From positions 1 to 64,000 of IMG/VR virus record IMGVR_UViG_3300042305_002284: DNA of 64,000 nucleotides. One strand, written 5' to 3'. Of the stretch, positions 28,651 to 38,407 are shown in pieces. A model generated the notes under the pieces. It had not been told where the DNA came from, made no database searches, and was given only the letters and a program-made list of their open reading frames with translations. This DNA comes from a virus. The stretch's first letter is position 1, and the number at the start of each line of letters is the position of its first letter. Made by a program: the position numbers and the translations under genes.

Positions 28651-29967
28651 ATGAAAAAAATATTCGTGTTAGATACAAGTGTATGCCTTGCGAGCGCCAA
28701 TGCTGTATATAGTTTTGGCAAAGACGATGTCTGTATACCTCTAAAAGTTCTTGAAGAGGTTGATAAGCATAAAAATCGTCAAGATGGAGTTGGACAAAAT
28801 GCTCGCATGTTTATCAAAATACTTGATGAACTACGCGATAAGGGCTCTCTACAAGAAGGCGTAAGACTTCAAAAGGGAAAAGGTTTTCTCCGTTCAATTG
28901 CGTTCACTCAAACTGACTTTCCAACTGATTTGGACCTATCTGTCCCAGATCATGTTATTATTGCCACTGCTTTTGGAGCGGCAAAGGCTCACCAAGATAA
29001 AAAAGTGGTTGTTGTATCTCGCGACATAAATATGCGTGTTATCTGCGATTCCATAGGTCTTGGTTCGCAAGACTATGATGCCAATCAAGTTATAACAGAT
29101 AGTTCTGAACTTTATTCTGGTATCTGTGAAATGGTTGTTGATGATGAGTTTATTGAAAGACTATACAAAGGAGAAGAACTTTTTCTTGATGATGAGAAAA
29201 CAGATAAACTATTTCCAAATCAGTTTATAACTCTTGTATCAAACAAGAATGTGAATAAAACAGCACTCGCAAGGTTTTTGACGAAAGAACAACCTTTACG
29301 TCGTCTTGCTGAGTTCAAGGGTCGTCACAAAGTTTTTGGAGTTGAATCAAGAAACCGTGAACAAAGTTTTGCTATGGATCTACTAATGGACCCAAGCGTT
29401 CCTATTGTTAGTTTGGTGGGAAAAGCAGGTTCAGGTAAAACACTGTCAGCAGTAGCGGCTGGCTTGGCCCAGTTGCTTGAAAAAGGTTCTTATACTCGCC
29501 TTATAGTGTCTCGTCCTGTTCAGCCTCTAGGAAGAGATATTGGATTCCTTCCAGGAACATTAGAAGAGAAAATGATGCCTTGGCTAACTCCAATACAAGA
29601 TAACTTACAGTTTCTTCTTGGAAATGATAAAGCGACTTTGGAAGAATATATGAGAAGCGGAAAAATAGAAATAGAAGCACTAACTTATATTCGTGGTCGT
29701 AGCATAGCCAAAGCATTTATGATAATAGACGAAGCACAAAACCTTTCTGCCCACGAACTAAAAACAATTGTTACGCGAGTTGGAGAAGGAACAAAAATAG
29801 TTTTGACAGGAGACATAGAACAGATAGATAATGTTTATGTAAATGACACAAGTAACGGTCTTGCTTATGCAGTAGAAAAATTCAAACATTATTCTCTTGC
29901 TGGTCATGTGACTTTGAGTAAGGGCGAAAGATCGGCTGTCGCAAGCCTAGCAGCCAAAGTTCTTTGA
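28651..29967 (+). CDS. phoH: PIN-PhoH protein (PhoH2-like ATPase), 438 aa
   Basis: N-terminal PIN nuclease domain (FVLDTSVCLA, VPDHVIIATA, VVVVSRDINMRV) followed by the PhoH ATPase: Walker A VGKAGSGKT (about residue 256), Walker B FMIIDEAQN and LTGDIEQID. PIN-PhoH fusions act as RNA-cleaving, ATP-dependent helicase-like enzymes. PhoH genes are common in T4-like and marine phages. It diverges from the protease gene across 60 bp. Confidence 0.9.
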   Translation: MKKIFVLDTSVCLASANAVYSFGKDDVCIPLKVLEEVDKHKNRQDGVGQNARMFIKILDELRDKGSLQEGVRLQKGKGFLRSIAFTQTDFPTDLDLSVPDHVIIATAFGAAKAHQDKKVVVVSRDINMRVICDSIGLGSQDYDANQVITDSSELYSGICEMVVDDEFIERLYKGEELFLDDEKTDKLFPNQFITLVSNKNVNKTALARFLTKEQPLRRLAEFKGRHKVFGVESRNREQSFAMDLLMDPSVPIVSLVGKAGSGKTLSAVAAGLAQLLEKGSYTRLIVSRPVQPLGRDIGFLPGTLEEKMMPWLTPIQDNLQFLLGNDKATLEEYMRSGKIEIEALTYIRGRSIAKAFMIIDEAQNLSAHELKTIVTRVGEGTKIVLTGDIEQIDNVYVNDTSNGLAYAVEKFKHYSLAGHVTLSKGERSAVASLAAKVL

Positions 29968-29977
29968 GGAGATAAAA

Positions 29978-30226
29978 ATGGAAGATAGAGAAATAGAAGA
30001 AAAAGTAGTGGAAAAAGATAATCCACTAAAAGAAATGTTTGTTCAGTATGTTGGAGAAAAACTAAAACCAGAAAATGGCGAAGTAAATGTTGAAATGTGT
30101 GTGCAAGTATTAGCAGATGAGTTCCCAGACTTTTTATTACTTGTAGCGCAAGAAAACTTTTTTAGAGGATATCGTCAGTGTCTAGTCGACATGGAGAATG
30201 CGCCAAGTGAACAAAAAACAGAATAG
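29978..30226 (+). CDS. Small acidic protein, 82 aa
   Basis: Acidic start, then EMCVQVLADEFPDFLLLVAQ and ENFFRGYRQCLVDME, a pattern I have seen beside PhoH in T4-like phages. GAGGAG is 6 nt before the ATG. Function unknown. Confidence 0.65.
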   Translation: MEDREIEEKVVEKDNPLKEMFVQYVGEKLKPENGEVNVEMCVQVLADEFPDFLLLVAQENFFRGYRQCLVDMENAPSEQKTE

Positions 30227-30893
30227 GTTTTTTAGATCTGGAAATCAGATCAAGTTGTTAGAGCAAACAATATTTGGCAGTGTCAATGTTATCCAACAGG
30301 AAACACTGCCAGATAATGTAAACATAAATAATATACTCAAAAAACTTGAAATAGTTATCCCAGAACACTTTATACAAAACCTTGATGGCATTTATATAGG
30401 AACATATAGTTTTTTATTAGACAGAGAACTGAATGCACAATATAAAGATGGCGTTATCTATGTTCTTGCAGATCAAGATAATGAAATGGATATATACGAT
30501 GATATTGTGCATGAAATAGCTCATTGCGTAGAGGAAACATATGGTGCAGATATATATGAGGACGGAGACTTGGAACAGGAGTTTTTACGCAAAAGGCGTC
30601 GTTTATTTGACATTCTGCGCTCCTACGGCTATACTGGTGGAATGCCCGAGGCCAAGTTTATGAATCCGGATTTTGATCCCAAATTTGATCAGTATCTGTA
30701 TTCAACTGTTGGCTATCCTGTATTAGCACAACTTGTACCGGATTTGTTTGTATCTCCATATGGTGCCACATCTTTGAGAGAATATTTTGCAAATGCTTTT
30801 GAACACTATTTTGCCCATAGAGGATACAAAAGAGTTCAAAATGTTTCACCATCTGTTTATGAAAAGATAGAAATGCTATTGGGCGATAACTGA
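30198..30893 (+). CDS. Putative zinc metallopeptidase, 231 aa
   Basis: DDIVHEIAHCVEETYG (about residue 102) is an HExxH motif, and SLREYFANAFEHYFAH near the C-terminus supplies a likely third ligand Glu, as in lethal-factor-like or phage-type gluzincins. It overlaps the previous gene by 29 nt; a GTG at 30207 is an alternative start. The fourth zincin-like protein in the window. Confidence 0.65.
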   Translation: MRQVNKKQNRFFRSGNQIKLLEQTIFGSVNVIQQETLPDNVNINNILKKLEIVIPEHFIQNLDGIYIGTYSFLLDRELNAQYKDGVIYVLADQDNEMDIYDDIVHEIAHCVEETYGADIYEDGDLEQEFLRKRRRLFDILRSYGYTGGMPEAKFMNPDFDPKFDQYLYSTVGYPVLAQLVPDLFVSPYGATSLREYFANAFEHYFAHRGYKRVQNVSPSVYEKIEMLLGDN

Positions 30894-30906
30894 AAGAGGT
30901 ATCGTT

Positions 30907-31716
30907 TTGACAAGTGTAAATAAAAAACCAGATTATGTAAGTTTTTCTTCAATCAAAGATTGGAAGTTTTGTCCTTTTTACTACAAACTTACTCGCGTAG
31001 AAGGTATTGTTGCCGGCAGAGAATCGATACACACTGCTTTTGGCAAAGCACTTCATTCAACTTTGGAAAAAGTTTTCGCACAAGAAAAAGAAGATTCTTT
31101 TGATTATTCAAAAGACTTTTCAAACAACTTTCAAAAAGAAATATCCGCATTGGCAGAAGAGATAAGAAAAACAATATCAGAAAAAGATATAAACGATTTT
31201 GATGCACAAGGTAAAGAACTTGCATATCTTGCGCTTCCTGCTGCAAAAGAATATTTTGGTGATTTTGATTTCGTTTCAGCAGAAGAAAATCTGATGGAAG
31301 ATATTGAAGAATATAAAATAGATGACTTCAAGTTCAAAGGATATATTGATCTTGTTATTAGAACAAAAGCAGACAAAAAATATCACATTATTGATTGGAA
31401 AACTTGTAGTTGGGGATGGGAACCTCAAAAAAAGAGCGATGCCATGACAACTTATCAACTTACCTACTACAAGCATTTCTTCGCAAAGAAAATGAATACA
31501 AGCCCAGAAAACATAGAAACACATTTTGGTCTTCTAAAAAGAACAGCCAAAAAAGATAAAGTAGAACTATTTCGTGTTAGTAGTGGAGAAAAAAAAGTAA
31601 ATAATGCTCTTAAACTTTTACAAGAATGTGTACATAATGTTGACCATGAAAGGTTTGTGAAAAACAGACTGTCTTGTTCAAAGTGTGCTTTTCATAAAAC
31701 CTCACACTGTCCTTGA
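30907..31716 (+). CDS. Cas4/RecB-like PD-(D/E)xK nuclease, 269 aa, TTG start
   Basis: Catalytic core FKGYIDLVIR...YHIIDWKT (about residues 140-165) gives D...D-x-K, with an upstream AFGKALHS and a downstream TYQLTYYKHFF helix. Cysteines at FCPFYYK near the start and CSKC / C at the end match the four-Cys iron-sulfur site of Cas4/AddB-type exonucleases. The start is TTG with GAGG 7 nt before it. Likely acts in DNA recombination or processing. Confidence 0.85.
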   Translation: MTSVNKKPDYVSFSSIKDWKFCPFYYKLTRVEGIVAGRESIHTAFGKALHSTLEKVFAQEKEDSFDYSKDFSNNFQKEISALAEEIRKTISEKDINDFDAQGKELAYLALPAAKEYFGDFDFVSAEENLMEDIEEYKIDDFKFKGYIDLVIRTKADKKYHIIDWKTCSWGWEPQKKSDAMTTYQLTYYKHFFAKKMNTSPENIETHFGLLKRTAKKDKVELFRVSSGEKKVNNALKLLQECVHNVDHERFVKNRLSCSKCAFHKTSHCP

Positions 31717-31725
31717 GGAAGTTTA

Positions 31726-32991
31726 ATGAGTAAAAAAATAAAAATATTAACTATAAGTGACCATATTTTGAGTCCCTCTGGTGTCGCTAATCAAACTCGC
31801 TATATTGTAGATTCAATGCTGAAAACTGGCAAATACCAGTTTATTTGTATTGGTGGAGCAGTAAAACACCAAGATTATAGACCACAAAAAACCCAAGAGT
31901 GGGGCGACGATCTAATAATATTACCTGTTGATGGCTATGGAACGCAAGATATTATAAGACAAGTTCTAAAACAACAAAAACCAGACATTCTTTGGTTTAT
32001 GACTGATCCAAGATTTTATACTTGGCTATGGGAAATAGAAGATGAAATAAGATGCAATGTTCCAATGGTTTATTATCATGTATGGGACAACTATCCTTAT
32101 CCAACATTCAATAATGCTTACTATCAATCAAATGATGTTATAGCAACAATATCAAAAGTAACAGACGACATTGTCAGAACAGTAAGTCCGGAAGTAGAAA
32201 CTCACTATATTCCTCACTGTGTAGATATGAATATATTTTGTAAAGTTCCAGAACAAAGTGTGATTGATTTTACAAAAAGAGTTTTTCCAAAAGATCTAAA
32301 TAAAAAATTTACAGTATTCTGGAATAGCCGAAATGCTCGTAGAAAAAACCCTGGCTCAATTGTATGGTGGTTTGCAGATTTTCTAAAACATGTTCCTGCT
32401 GGTTCTGCTCGTCTGCTAATGCATACAGATCCAAAAGATGTTCATGGGCCAGATCTTGAAGCGATAATAAACGAACTTGGTTTGACTAATGGTGAAGTCA
32501 TGTTTTCGCCAGCAAGAATAGGACCGCAAGATATTGCTATGATGTATAACCTTGCCGATGTAACTGTTAGTTTGAGCGATGCAGAGGGTTTTGGTCTTTC
32601 AACAATGGAAAGTCTTGCTTGCGAAACTCCAATCATTGTTCCAAGAACTGGCGGTCTACAAGAACAAGTAAAAGACAGTGATGGAAACCATTTTGGTATT
32701 GAGCTTCCAATAACGTCACAAATGATCGTTGGCTCTCAAGAAGTTCCATTTATTTATGAAGATCGTGTAAACAAAGAAGACTTTGTAAATGCTCTGCTAA
32801 AAATGTACAATATGAGCGATACAGAAAGAAAAGCACTTGGTGCAGCAGGAAGAGAACATCTAAATAAAAATTATGATATGGCAACACTTATGAACAAATG
32901 GGATGAACTCTTTACAAAAATACACAATGAGCGCGGTTCGTGGGAAAATAGAAAAGGTTACAGTCGTTGGACTCTAAAGGAGATAGCATGA
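31726..32991 (+). CDS. Glycosyltransferase family 4-like, 421 aa
   Basis: GT-B fold: N-terminal ISDHILSPSGVANQTRYIVD and C-terminal sugar-nucleotide site DAEGFGLSTMESLACETPII. Transfers a sugar from a nucleotide donor; acceptor unknown. Codon use is like the phage core (CTA rather than TTA for Leu), unlike the AT-richer cassette that follows at 34253. It overlaps the next gene by ATGA. Confidence 0.85.
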   Translation: MSKKIKILTISDHILSPSGVANQTRYIVDSMLKTGKYQFICIGGAVKHQDYRPQKTQEWGDDLIILPVDGYGTQDIIRQVLKQQKPDILWFMTDPRFYTWLWEIEDEIRCNVPMVYYHVWDNYPYPTFNNAYYQSNDVIATISKVTDDIVRTVSPEVETHYIPHCVDMNIFCKVPEQSVIDFTKRVFPKDLNKKFTVFWNSRNARRKNPGSIVWWFADFLKHVPAGSARLLMHTDPKDVHGPDLEAIINELGLTNGEVMFSPARIGPQDIAMMYNLADVTVSLSDAEGFGLSTMESLACETPIIVPRTGGLQEQVKDSDGNHFGIELPITSQMIVGSQEVPFIYEDRVNKEDFVNALLKMYNMSDTERKALGAAGREHLNKNYDMATLMNKWDELFTKIHNERGSWENRKGYSRWTLKEIA

Positions 32992-34256
32992 GAAAAAAAG
33001 TTATAGTTAGAGGTCCGGCCATGAGTATGTCTGGTTATGGCGAACAAACAAGGTTTGCTTTACGTTCCATGAGAGAACATGAAGATAAGTTTGATATATT
33101 TTTAGAAAATATTCCATGGGGAAGAACTGGATGGATAGCAGAAGAATCAGAAGAAACTCAATGGATTCAAATGCTCATGGCAAAAACCCATCATTATGCT
33201 CAACAACAGGGTCAGTTTGATATAAGTCTCCAAATAACTATTCCAAATGAGTTCGCAAAAATGGCTCCTGTAAATATTGGATATACAGCAGGCATAGAAA
33301 CAACAAAAGTCTCTCCACAGTGGATTGAAAAAGCAAAAATCATGGACAAAATAATTGTTGTTTCTAATCATTCAAAGCAAGTATTTGACAATACAGAATA
33401 CAAACTACAGAATCCACAAACCGGACAAATAATAGGCTTCCGAAACACGACTCCGGTAGAGGTAGTTCATTTCCCAGTAAAAATGGGAGAAAAAACAGAA
33501 ATAAATCTTGATCTAAAAACCGATTTCAACTTTCTTTCTGTCGCTCAATGGGGACCAAGGAAAAATGTTGAAGCAACGCTCGTATCGTTTCTAAGAGAGT
33601 TTGCAAACGATTCCGATCTTGGTCTTGTTCTAAAGTTGAATGTTGCAAAAAACTGCATTGCCGATAGACTGGTTTGTGAAAAAAGAATAAATAGCATTAT
33701 TAAAAATAATCCAAAAGCAAAATGTAAAGTTTATCTACTTCACGGCAATATGACAGATGCAGAAATGAGAAGTCTTTATGCTCATCCAAAAATAAAAGCG
33801 TTTGTATCAACAACTCATGGTGAAGGTTTTGGTCTTCCATTTTTTGAAGCTGCTGCAGCAGGATTGCCAGTTATTGCTCCAAAGTGGAGTGGTCACGTTG
33901 ATTTCCTTCTTGCTCCAATAAAAGAAGATGGCAAGGTACGAATGAGAAACCATTTTACAACTGTTGATTTTGATCTTGGGAATGTAAATAAAGAAGCAGT
34001 ATGGGACGGAGTTATTCAAGCAGATAGCCAGTGGTGCTTTGTAAAAGAACACAGTGTTATGGACGCTATGAGAAAAGTTCAAAAAAATCACGGTGCTGCT
34101 CTCGCTCAAGCAAGAAAATTGAAAGAGTACGTATTGGAAGAATTTGCTGAATATAAACAGATAGAAAAAGTGATTAATATTTTTAAAGATTATGTTAAAT
34201 CTGATGAAATAATGGATAATTGGCTTGCTTCAATCAATCAAGTGACTACATTATGA
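32988..34256 (+). CDS. Glycosyltransferase family 4-like, 422 aa
   Basis: Second GT-B enzyme: start MRKKVIVRGPAMSMSGYGEQ and donor site HGEGFGLPFFEAAAAGLPVI. AAAGGAG precedes the ATG at 32988. Composition matches the core. The pair may glucosylate or otherwise decorate phage DNA or virion surface, or the host envelope. Confidence 0.85.
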   Translation: MRKKVIVRGPAMSMSGYGEQTRFALRSMREHEDKFDIFLENIPWGRTGWIAEESEETQWIQMLMAKTHHYAQQQGQFDISLQITIPNEFAKMAPVNIGYTAGIETTKVSPQWIEKAKIMDKIIVVSNHSKQVFDNTEYKLQNPQTGQIIGFRNTTPVEVVHFPVKMGEKTEINLDLKTDFNFLSVAQWGPRKNVEATLVSFLREFANDSDLGLVLKLNVAKNCIADRLVCEKRINSIIKNNPKAKCKVYLLHGNMTDAEMRSLYAHPKIKAFVSTTHGEGFGLPFFEAAAAGLPVIAPKWSGHVDFLLAPIKEDGKVRMRNHFTTVDFDLGNVNKEAVWDGVIQADSQWCFVKEHSVMDAMRKVQKNHGAALAQARKLKEYVLEEFAEYKQIEKVINIFKDYVKSDEIMDNWLASINQVTTL

Positions 34257-35092
34257 AAAAATTAATTTTTATTGCTGACTATTTTGAAGATGAGATAATT
34301 GGCGGCGGCGAAAAATGTAATTCAGAAATAATTCAAAAATTGTCTAGCACTTTTGAAACAAAAGCAATCAAATCTTCACATATCAATTTAGAATTTTTAA
34401 AAAATAATAAAAATTCAACTTATATTATTGGAAATTTTCTTCTTTTATCTTTTGAATGTAAAGAATATCTACAAAATAATTGTAGATATTTTATTTATGA
34501 ACATGATCATAAATATTTAAAAAGTAGAAATCCTGCTTTATATAGAGATTATTTAATTCCAAAACAAGAGTTAATTAATTTAGATTTTTTTAAAAATGCA
34601 AAATTAATAATATGTCAAACAAATTTTCACGCAAACATTGTCAAAAAAAATTTAGAATTTGATAATATAGTATCTGCGTCGACTAATTTTTGGTCTAAAG
34701 AAGAAAAAAACATATTATTAAAATATTCTAAAACACAAAAAAAGAATATTGCTTTTATACTTGATACAAATATAGAACATAAAAATGCACTTGGTTCAAT
34801 AGAATATTGCAATAAAAATAACTTAAAATATTTTACTTTTCAAGATTTTAATTTTGAAAACTTTATTAAGAATATTAGTAAAGCTGATAAATTTATATTT
34901 TTTCCAAAAACCCCTGAAACATTTGGAAGAGTTGCAACTGAATGTAAAATACTTGGAATGAAAATACATACAAATGGTCTTTTAGGAGTTTCTCACGAAA
35001 ATTGGTTTAAAGAACTAAATGGAATTGAATTATTAAATTATATTGAAGAGTCAAATGATAAATTTTTATATTTCCTCAAGGAAAATTTATGA
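34253..35092 (+). CDS. Putative GT-B glycosyltransferase, 279 aa
   Basis: First gene of the AT-rich cassette. N-terminus MKKLIFIADYFEDEIIGGGE and C-terminal FFPKTPETFGRVATECKILG resemble a short GT4-like enzyme (E-x-F-G-R...E). It is shorter than most, so its donor is unclear. It overlaps the previous stop by 4 nt. Leu is mostly TTA and TTAA is frequent from here on, pointing to a different origin. Confidence 0.65.
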   Translation: MKKLIFIADYFEDEIIGGGEKCNSEIIQKLSSTFETKAIKSSHINLEFLKNNKNSTYIIGNFLLLSFECKEYLQNNCRYFIYEHDHKYLKSRNPALYRDYLIPKQELINLDFFKNAKLIICQTNFHANIVKKNLEFDNIVSASTNFWSKEEKNILLKYSKTQKKNIAFILDTNIEHKNALGSIEYCNKNNLKYFTFQDFNFENFIKNISKADKFIFFPKTPETFGRVATECKILGMKIHTNGLLGVSHENWFKELNGIELLNYIEESNDKFLYFLKENL

Positions 35093-35832
35093 ACAAAAAT
35101 ATAACTGTTATTTTGAATATGTATAGGCGTCCTCAAAATATGAATATGCAAATAGCCTCTGTCAGACAACAAACTATAAAGCCAAATGAAGTATGGATTT
35201 GGAAAAATCACCATGACGACAATAAATCTGTTGATTTAAATACTTTTGACGTAGATAGAAGATTTAATAATGATTTTAACTGGAAATTTTATGGTAGATT
35301 CGCCGGAGCCATGTTGGCCCAGACAGAATACGTAGCAATATTTGATGACGATACTATCCCTGGAAATAAGTGGTTTGAAAATTGTTTGGATACGATATCA
35401 AAAGTAAATGGAATATTAGGAACAGCAGGGGTTATATTGAATTCTAATATGTATGTTGATCACGAGAGATGTGGTTGGCCATCACAAAATGAACAAATAA
35501 CTAGAGTTGATTTAGTTGGACATGCATGGTTTTTTAGAAAAGATTGGTTAAAATATCTTTGGATGGAAAAACCAGCTACATGGGAAAATGGAGAGGATAT
35601 ACATTTTTCATATCTTGCTCAAAAATATGGCAATATTGAAACATATTGTCCACCGCATCCAAAATCTGATAAGATGTTTCACGGATCTTTATTAGGAATG
35701 AAGCTTGGAACTGATTCTGTTGCTACCAGCAATAATATAACAATGTCTCATAAACAGTTTTTCTCTGAAAGAGATTTGTGTGTACAAAATGCAATTAATG
35801 GTGGATGGAAAACAGTAAGGAATATCAAATGA
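35089..35832 (+). CDS. GT-A (family 2-like) glycosyltransferase, 247 aa
   Basis: Opens with ITVILNMYRRPQNMNMQIAS and carries the metal/donor motif VAIFDDDTIPG (about residue 87) and ENGEDIHFSYLAQ, the usual GT2 order. Inverting transferase with unknown sugar. Overlaps its neighbours on both sides by 4 nt. Confidence 0.8.
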   Translation: MNKNITVILNMYRRPQNMNMQIASVRQQTIKPNEVWIWKNHHDDNKSVDLNTFDVDRRFNNDFNWKFYGRFAGAMLAQTEYVAIFDDDTIPGNKWFENCLDTISKVNGILGTAGVILNSNMYVDHERCGWPSQNEQITRVDLVGHAWFFRKDWLKYLWMEKPATWENGEDIHFSYLAQKYGNIETYCPPHPKSDKMFHGSLLGMKLGTDSVATSNNITMSHKQFFSERDLCVQNAINGGWKTVRNIK

Positions 35833-36830
35833 TTTTAATTTGTTTCGGAACAAGACCAGAATATATTAAAATAAAACCAATATTGCAAGAATTTAATAAA
35901 AATAAATTTAATAATTACAAGATTCTTTTCACTGGTCAACATCAAGACTTAATATCTTTAAACAATCTAGATGTTGATTATAAATTAGAAATCCAATCTG
36001 GTTCAAATAGATTAGATTCTATATTTTGTTCATTGTTGAATAATGAAAGTATATTTGAAAAAATAACTCACGTTTTAGTGCAAGGAGATACTGCTTCCGC
36101 AGCTGCATTAGCCTTGGCAGCATTTCATAGAAATATTAAAGTAATTCATCTTGAAGCCGGATTGAGAACACACGATATCAACAATCCATATCCAGAAGAA
36201 TTTTACAGAAGAATGATATCAAATATGTCTTCTATAAATTTTTGTGTATCAGATATTAATAGAGCTTGGCTAGAACAAGAAAAATGCCCAGGTATCAATC
36301 ATGTAGTGGGAAATACTGTTTTAGATAATTTAAAAAATATTCCAACATTTTATGAAAATAAAATACTCATAACTTTACATAGAAGAGAAAATCACGATAT
36401 AATGGATAAATGGTTTGTTGAATTTGAAAAATTAGCCAATCAATATCTTGATCATGAATTTTTTTTACCGATTCATCCAAATCCAAATGTTTTAAAACAT
36501 GCTCATCTGTTAAAAAAAATTCAAGTAATAGAACCACTACCTCACGTGGACCTAATCAACTATATGAGTAGATGTAAGCTGTTAATAACTGACAGTGGAG
36601 GCTTACAAGAAGAATCATCTTTCTTAAAAAAGAAATCAATAGTTTGTAGAAAGGCGACAGAAAGAGTGGAAGGGCTAAATACTTTTAGCTTCTTATGTAA
36701 AGAACCTAATGAATTAGAAGAACTATTTTCAGAACTATTAACAAGTTACAAAATTGATGATATATGTCCATACGGTAACGGAAATTCTTCAGAAGTAATA
36801 TATGATATTATCAAACAGTACATTTACTGA
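35829..36830 (+). CDS. wecB: UDP-N-acetylglucosamine 2-epimerase, 333 aa
   Basis: Interconverts UDP-GlcNAc and UDP-ManNAc. Motifs: FGTRPEYIKIKPI at the start, VQGDTASAAALALAAFH, HLEAGLRTHD, TLHRREN and TDSGGLQEESSFL. Length is slightly short of the usual 370. With the UDP-sugar dehydrogenase at 39193 it could supply UDP-ManNAcA. The ATG at 35829 overlaps the previous stop. Confidence 0.9.
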   Translation: MILICFGTRPEYIKIKPILQEFNKNKFNNYKILFTGQHQDLISLNNLDVDYKLEIQSGSNRLDSIFCSLLNNESIFEKITHVLVQGDTASAAALALAAFHRNIKVIHLEAGLRTHDINNPYPEEFYRRMISNMSSINFCVSDINRAWLEQEKCPGINHVVGNTVLDNLKNIPTFYENKILITLHRRENHDIMDKWFVEFEKLANQYLDHEFFLPIHPNPNVLKHAHLLKKIQVIEPLPHVDLINYMSRCKLLITDSGGLQEESSFLKKKSIVCRKATERVEGLNTFSFLCKEPNELEELFSELLTSYKIDDICPYGNGNSSEVIYDIIKQYIY

Positions 36831-37524
36831 GCATTTTTCTTTCTTTAAAAATAAAATTCTAAATAAAGAAAATTTTGCTTTTGCAAGATATGCAGATGGA
36901 GAAAAAATAATATTAGAAAATAATATTATATCTTTTAATACACAAGCATATGTTGTTGATAAGTGGACTTATAATAATAATAAAATTTTTTCAAAAGATT
37001 TAATGCAAACTTGTTATCACAAAGAAGATAACTATTATTATGCTATATCTTGTAAATGTTGTGATGAAAATGGTTCAAATTATTATAAAAAATTATTAGA
37101 AAACCATAATATAACTTATTCTAATTTATTTATAAATGCAAATTACAATAAATTTATAGAATTTATTAATAAATTAGACAGAGATGTTGTTGTTTTGGCT
37201 AATAAAAATTGTTTACAATCAAATTATCCTTTTAATGTAATACAAAAAATACCTATAGAAAATGACTGCGTAAATTGGTATGAATCTAACAAAACAACAA
37301 TTATAAAAGGAATGAGTTTGTTAGCAAATAAATATAAAAATACTTTATTTTTTATTAGTGCCGGACCACTTTCAGAAATTTTGATTCATAACTTGTTTAT
37401 AGTAAATCCTGATAATACCTATATTGACATTGGTTCGGCATTAGATATATATACTCACAATAAAATAACAAGACCATATCAAAATAAAAATAGTGAATAT
37501 TCAACAAAAGAATGTGTTTTATGA
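36802..37524 (+). CDS. GT-D-type (DUF1792-like) glycosyltransferase, 240 aa
   Basis: FAFARYADGEKI near the start resembles the R-x-GDGE motif of GT-D-fold transferases, and a later LFFISAGPLSEIL and TYIDIGSALDIY also fit that fold. Very AT-rich. Overlaps the previous gene by 29 nt and the next by 4. Less certain than the neighbouring transferases. Confidence 0.55.
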   Translation: MILSNSTFTEHFSFFKNKILNKENFAFARYADGEKIILENNIISFNTQAYVVDKWTYNNNKIFSKDLMQTCYHKEDNYYYAISCKCCDENGSNYYKKLLENHNITYSNLFINANYNKFIEFINKLDRDVVVLANKNCLQSNYPFNVIQKIPIENDCVNWYESNKTTIIKGMSLLANKYKNTLFFISAGPLSEILIHNLFIVNPDNTYIDIGSALDIYTHNKITRPYQNKNSEYSTKECVL

Positions 37525-38396
37525 TTACTTTTATAAATTTAGGAAAATATGGTCGGCTTGGTAATCAGTTATATCAGTATGCAGCATTAAAAAGTTGTTC
37601 TTTAAAAAATAAATATATTTGTAAAATACCGGATATATCGAATACGTATTGGCACGGTCAGAAATGTTTATTAAATAATTTTCAATTAACTTCTGAACTT
37701 TTAACACAAGAAGACATAAGTTCAATAAGACATGAAATTAGTGAACCTATTGGATTTACAGGAGAATATTTAAATATTTTAGAAAATATAAAAGATAACA
37801 CAAATATTAATGGTTTTTTTCAAAATACAAAATATTTTTTAGAATATGAAAAAGAAATTAAAAATGAATTTAATTTTAAAGAAGATTTATTAAGAAAAGA
37901 AATAGATTTTATTAATAATTTAAAAGAAGATAAATATGATTTAGTTTCTTTGCATATAAGAACCGGTGATATGACAGACGGAACAAATTCAATTTATAAC
38001 AAATATTATGGGAAACATCCTTTGGATAAGAATAGTGTTTTTGGAAATTATATTAATAATGCACTAGAATATTTTTCAGAATTAAAAAATATTAAAATAT
38101 TAGTTTTTGTTGGTGGTAGTAGAACAGGAGATGATTCTAGCGATATACGCATGGCAAAAAATTATTTTAATGATTCTAAATTTATTGTAAATGATTCAAA
38201 TGAACCTATGACTGATTTTATTCGAATAAGCTTATGTAATCATAATATAATAAGTTTTAGTTCTACTTTTTCTTGGTGGGCAGCATTTTTAAATAAAAAT
38301 ATAAACAAAACAGTAATATGTCCAAAAAATTTTCATATTGAAAAAAATACTTCTTGTAATAACTATTTTTATCCAAAAGAATGGATACAGATTTAA
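37521..38396 (+). CDS. Alpha-1,2-fucosyltransferase family (GT11), 291 aa
   Basis: GRLGNQLYQYAALKS at the start, LVSLHIRTGDM (donor-binding H-x-R-x-GD) and FSSTFSWWAAFLN near the end are the GT11 signatures. The family transfers L-fucose from GDP-Fuc. No GDP-fucose synthesis genes are in the window, but a GDP-mannose 3,5-epimerase is, so GDP-L-galactose is a possible donor. The ATG at 37521 overlaps the previous stop and fits the family start better than 37512. Confidence 0.85.
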   Translation: MITFINLGKYGRLGNQLYQYAALKSCSLKNKYICKIPDISNTYWHGQKCLLNNFQLTSELLTQEDISSIRHEISEPIGFTGEYLNILENIKDNTNINGFFQNTKYFLEYEKEIKNEFNFKEDLLRKEIDFINNLKEDKYDLVSLHIRTGDMTDGTNSIYNKYYGKHPLDKNSVFGNYINNALEYFSELKNIKILVFVGGSRTGDDSSDIRMAKNYFNDSKFIVNDSNEPMTDFIRISLCNHNIISFSSTFSWWAAFLNKNINKTVICPKNFHIEKNTSCNNYFYPKEWIQI

Positions 38397-38407
38397 AGGA
38401 ATTTAAA

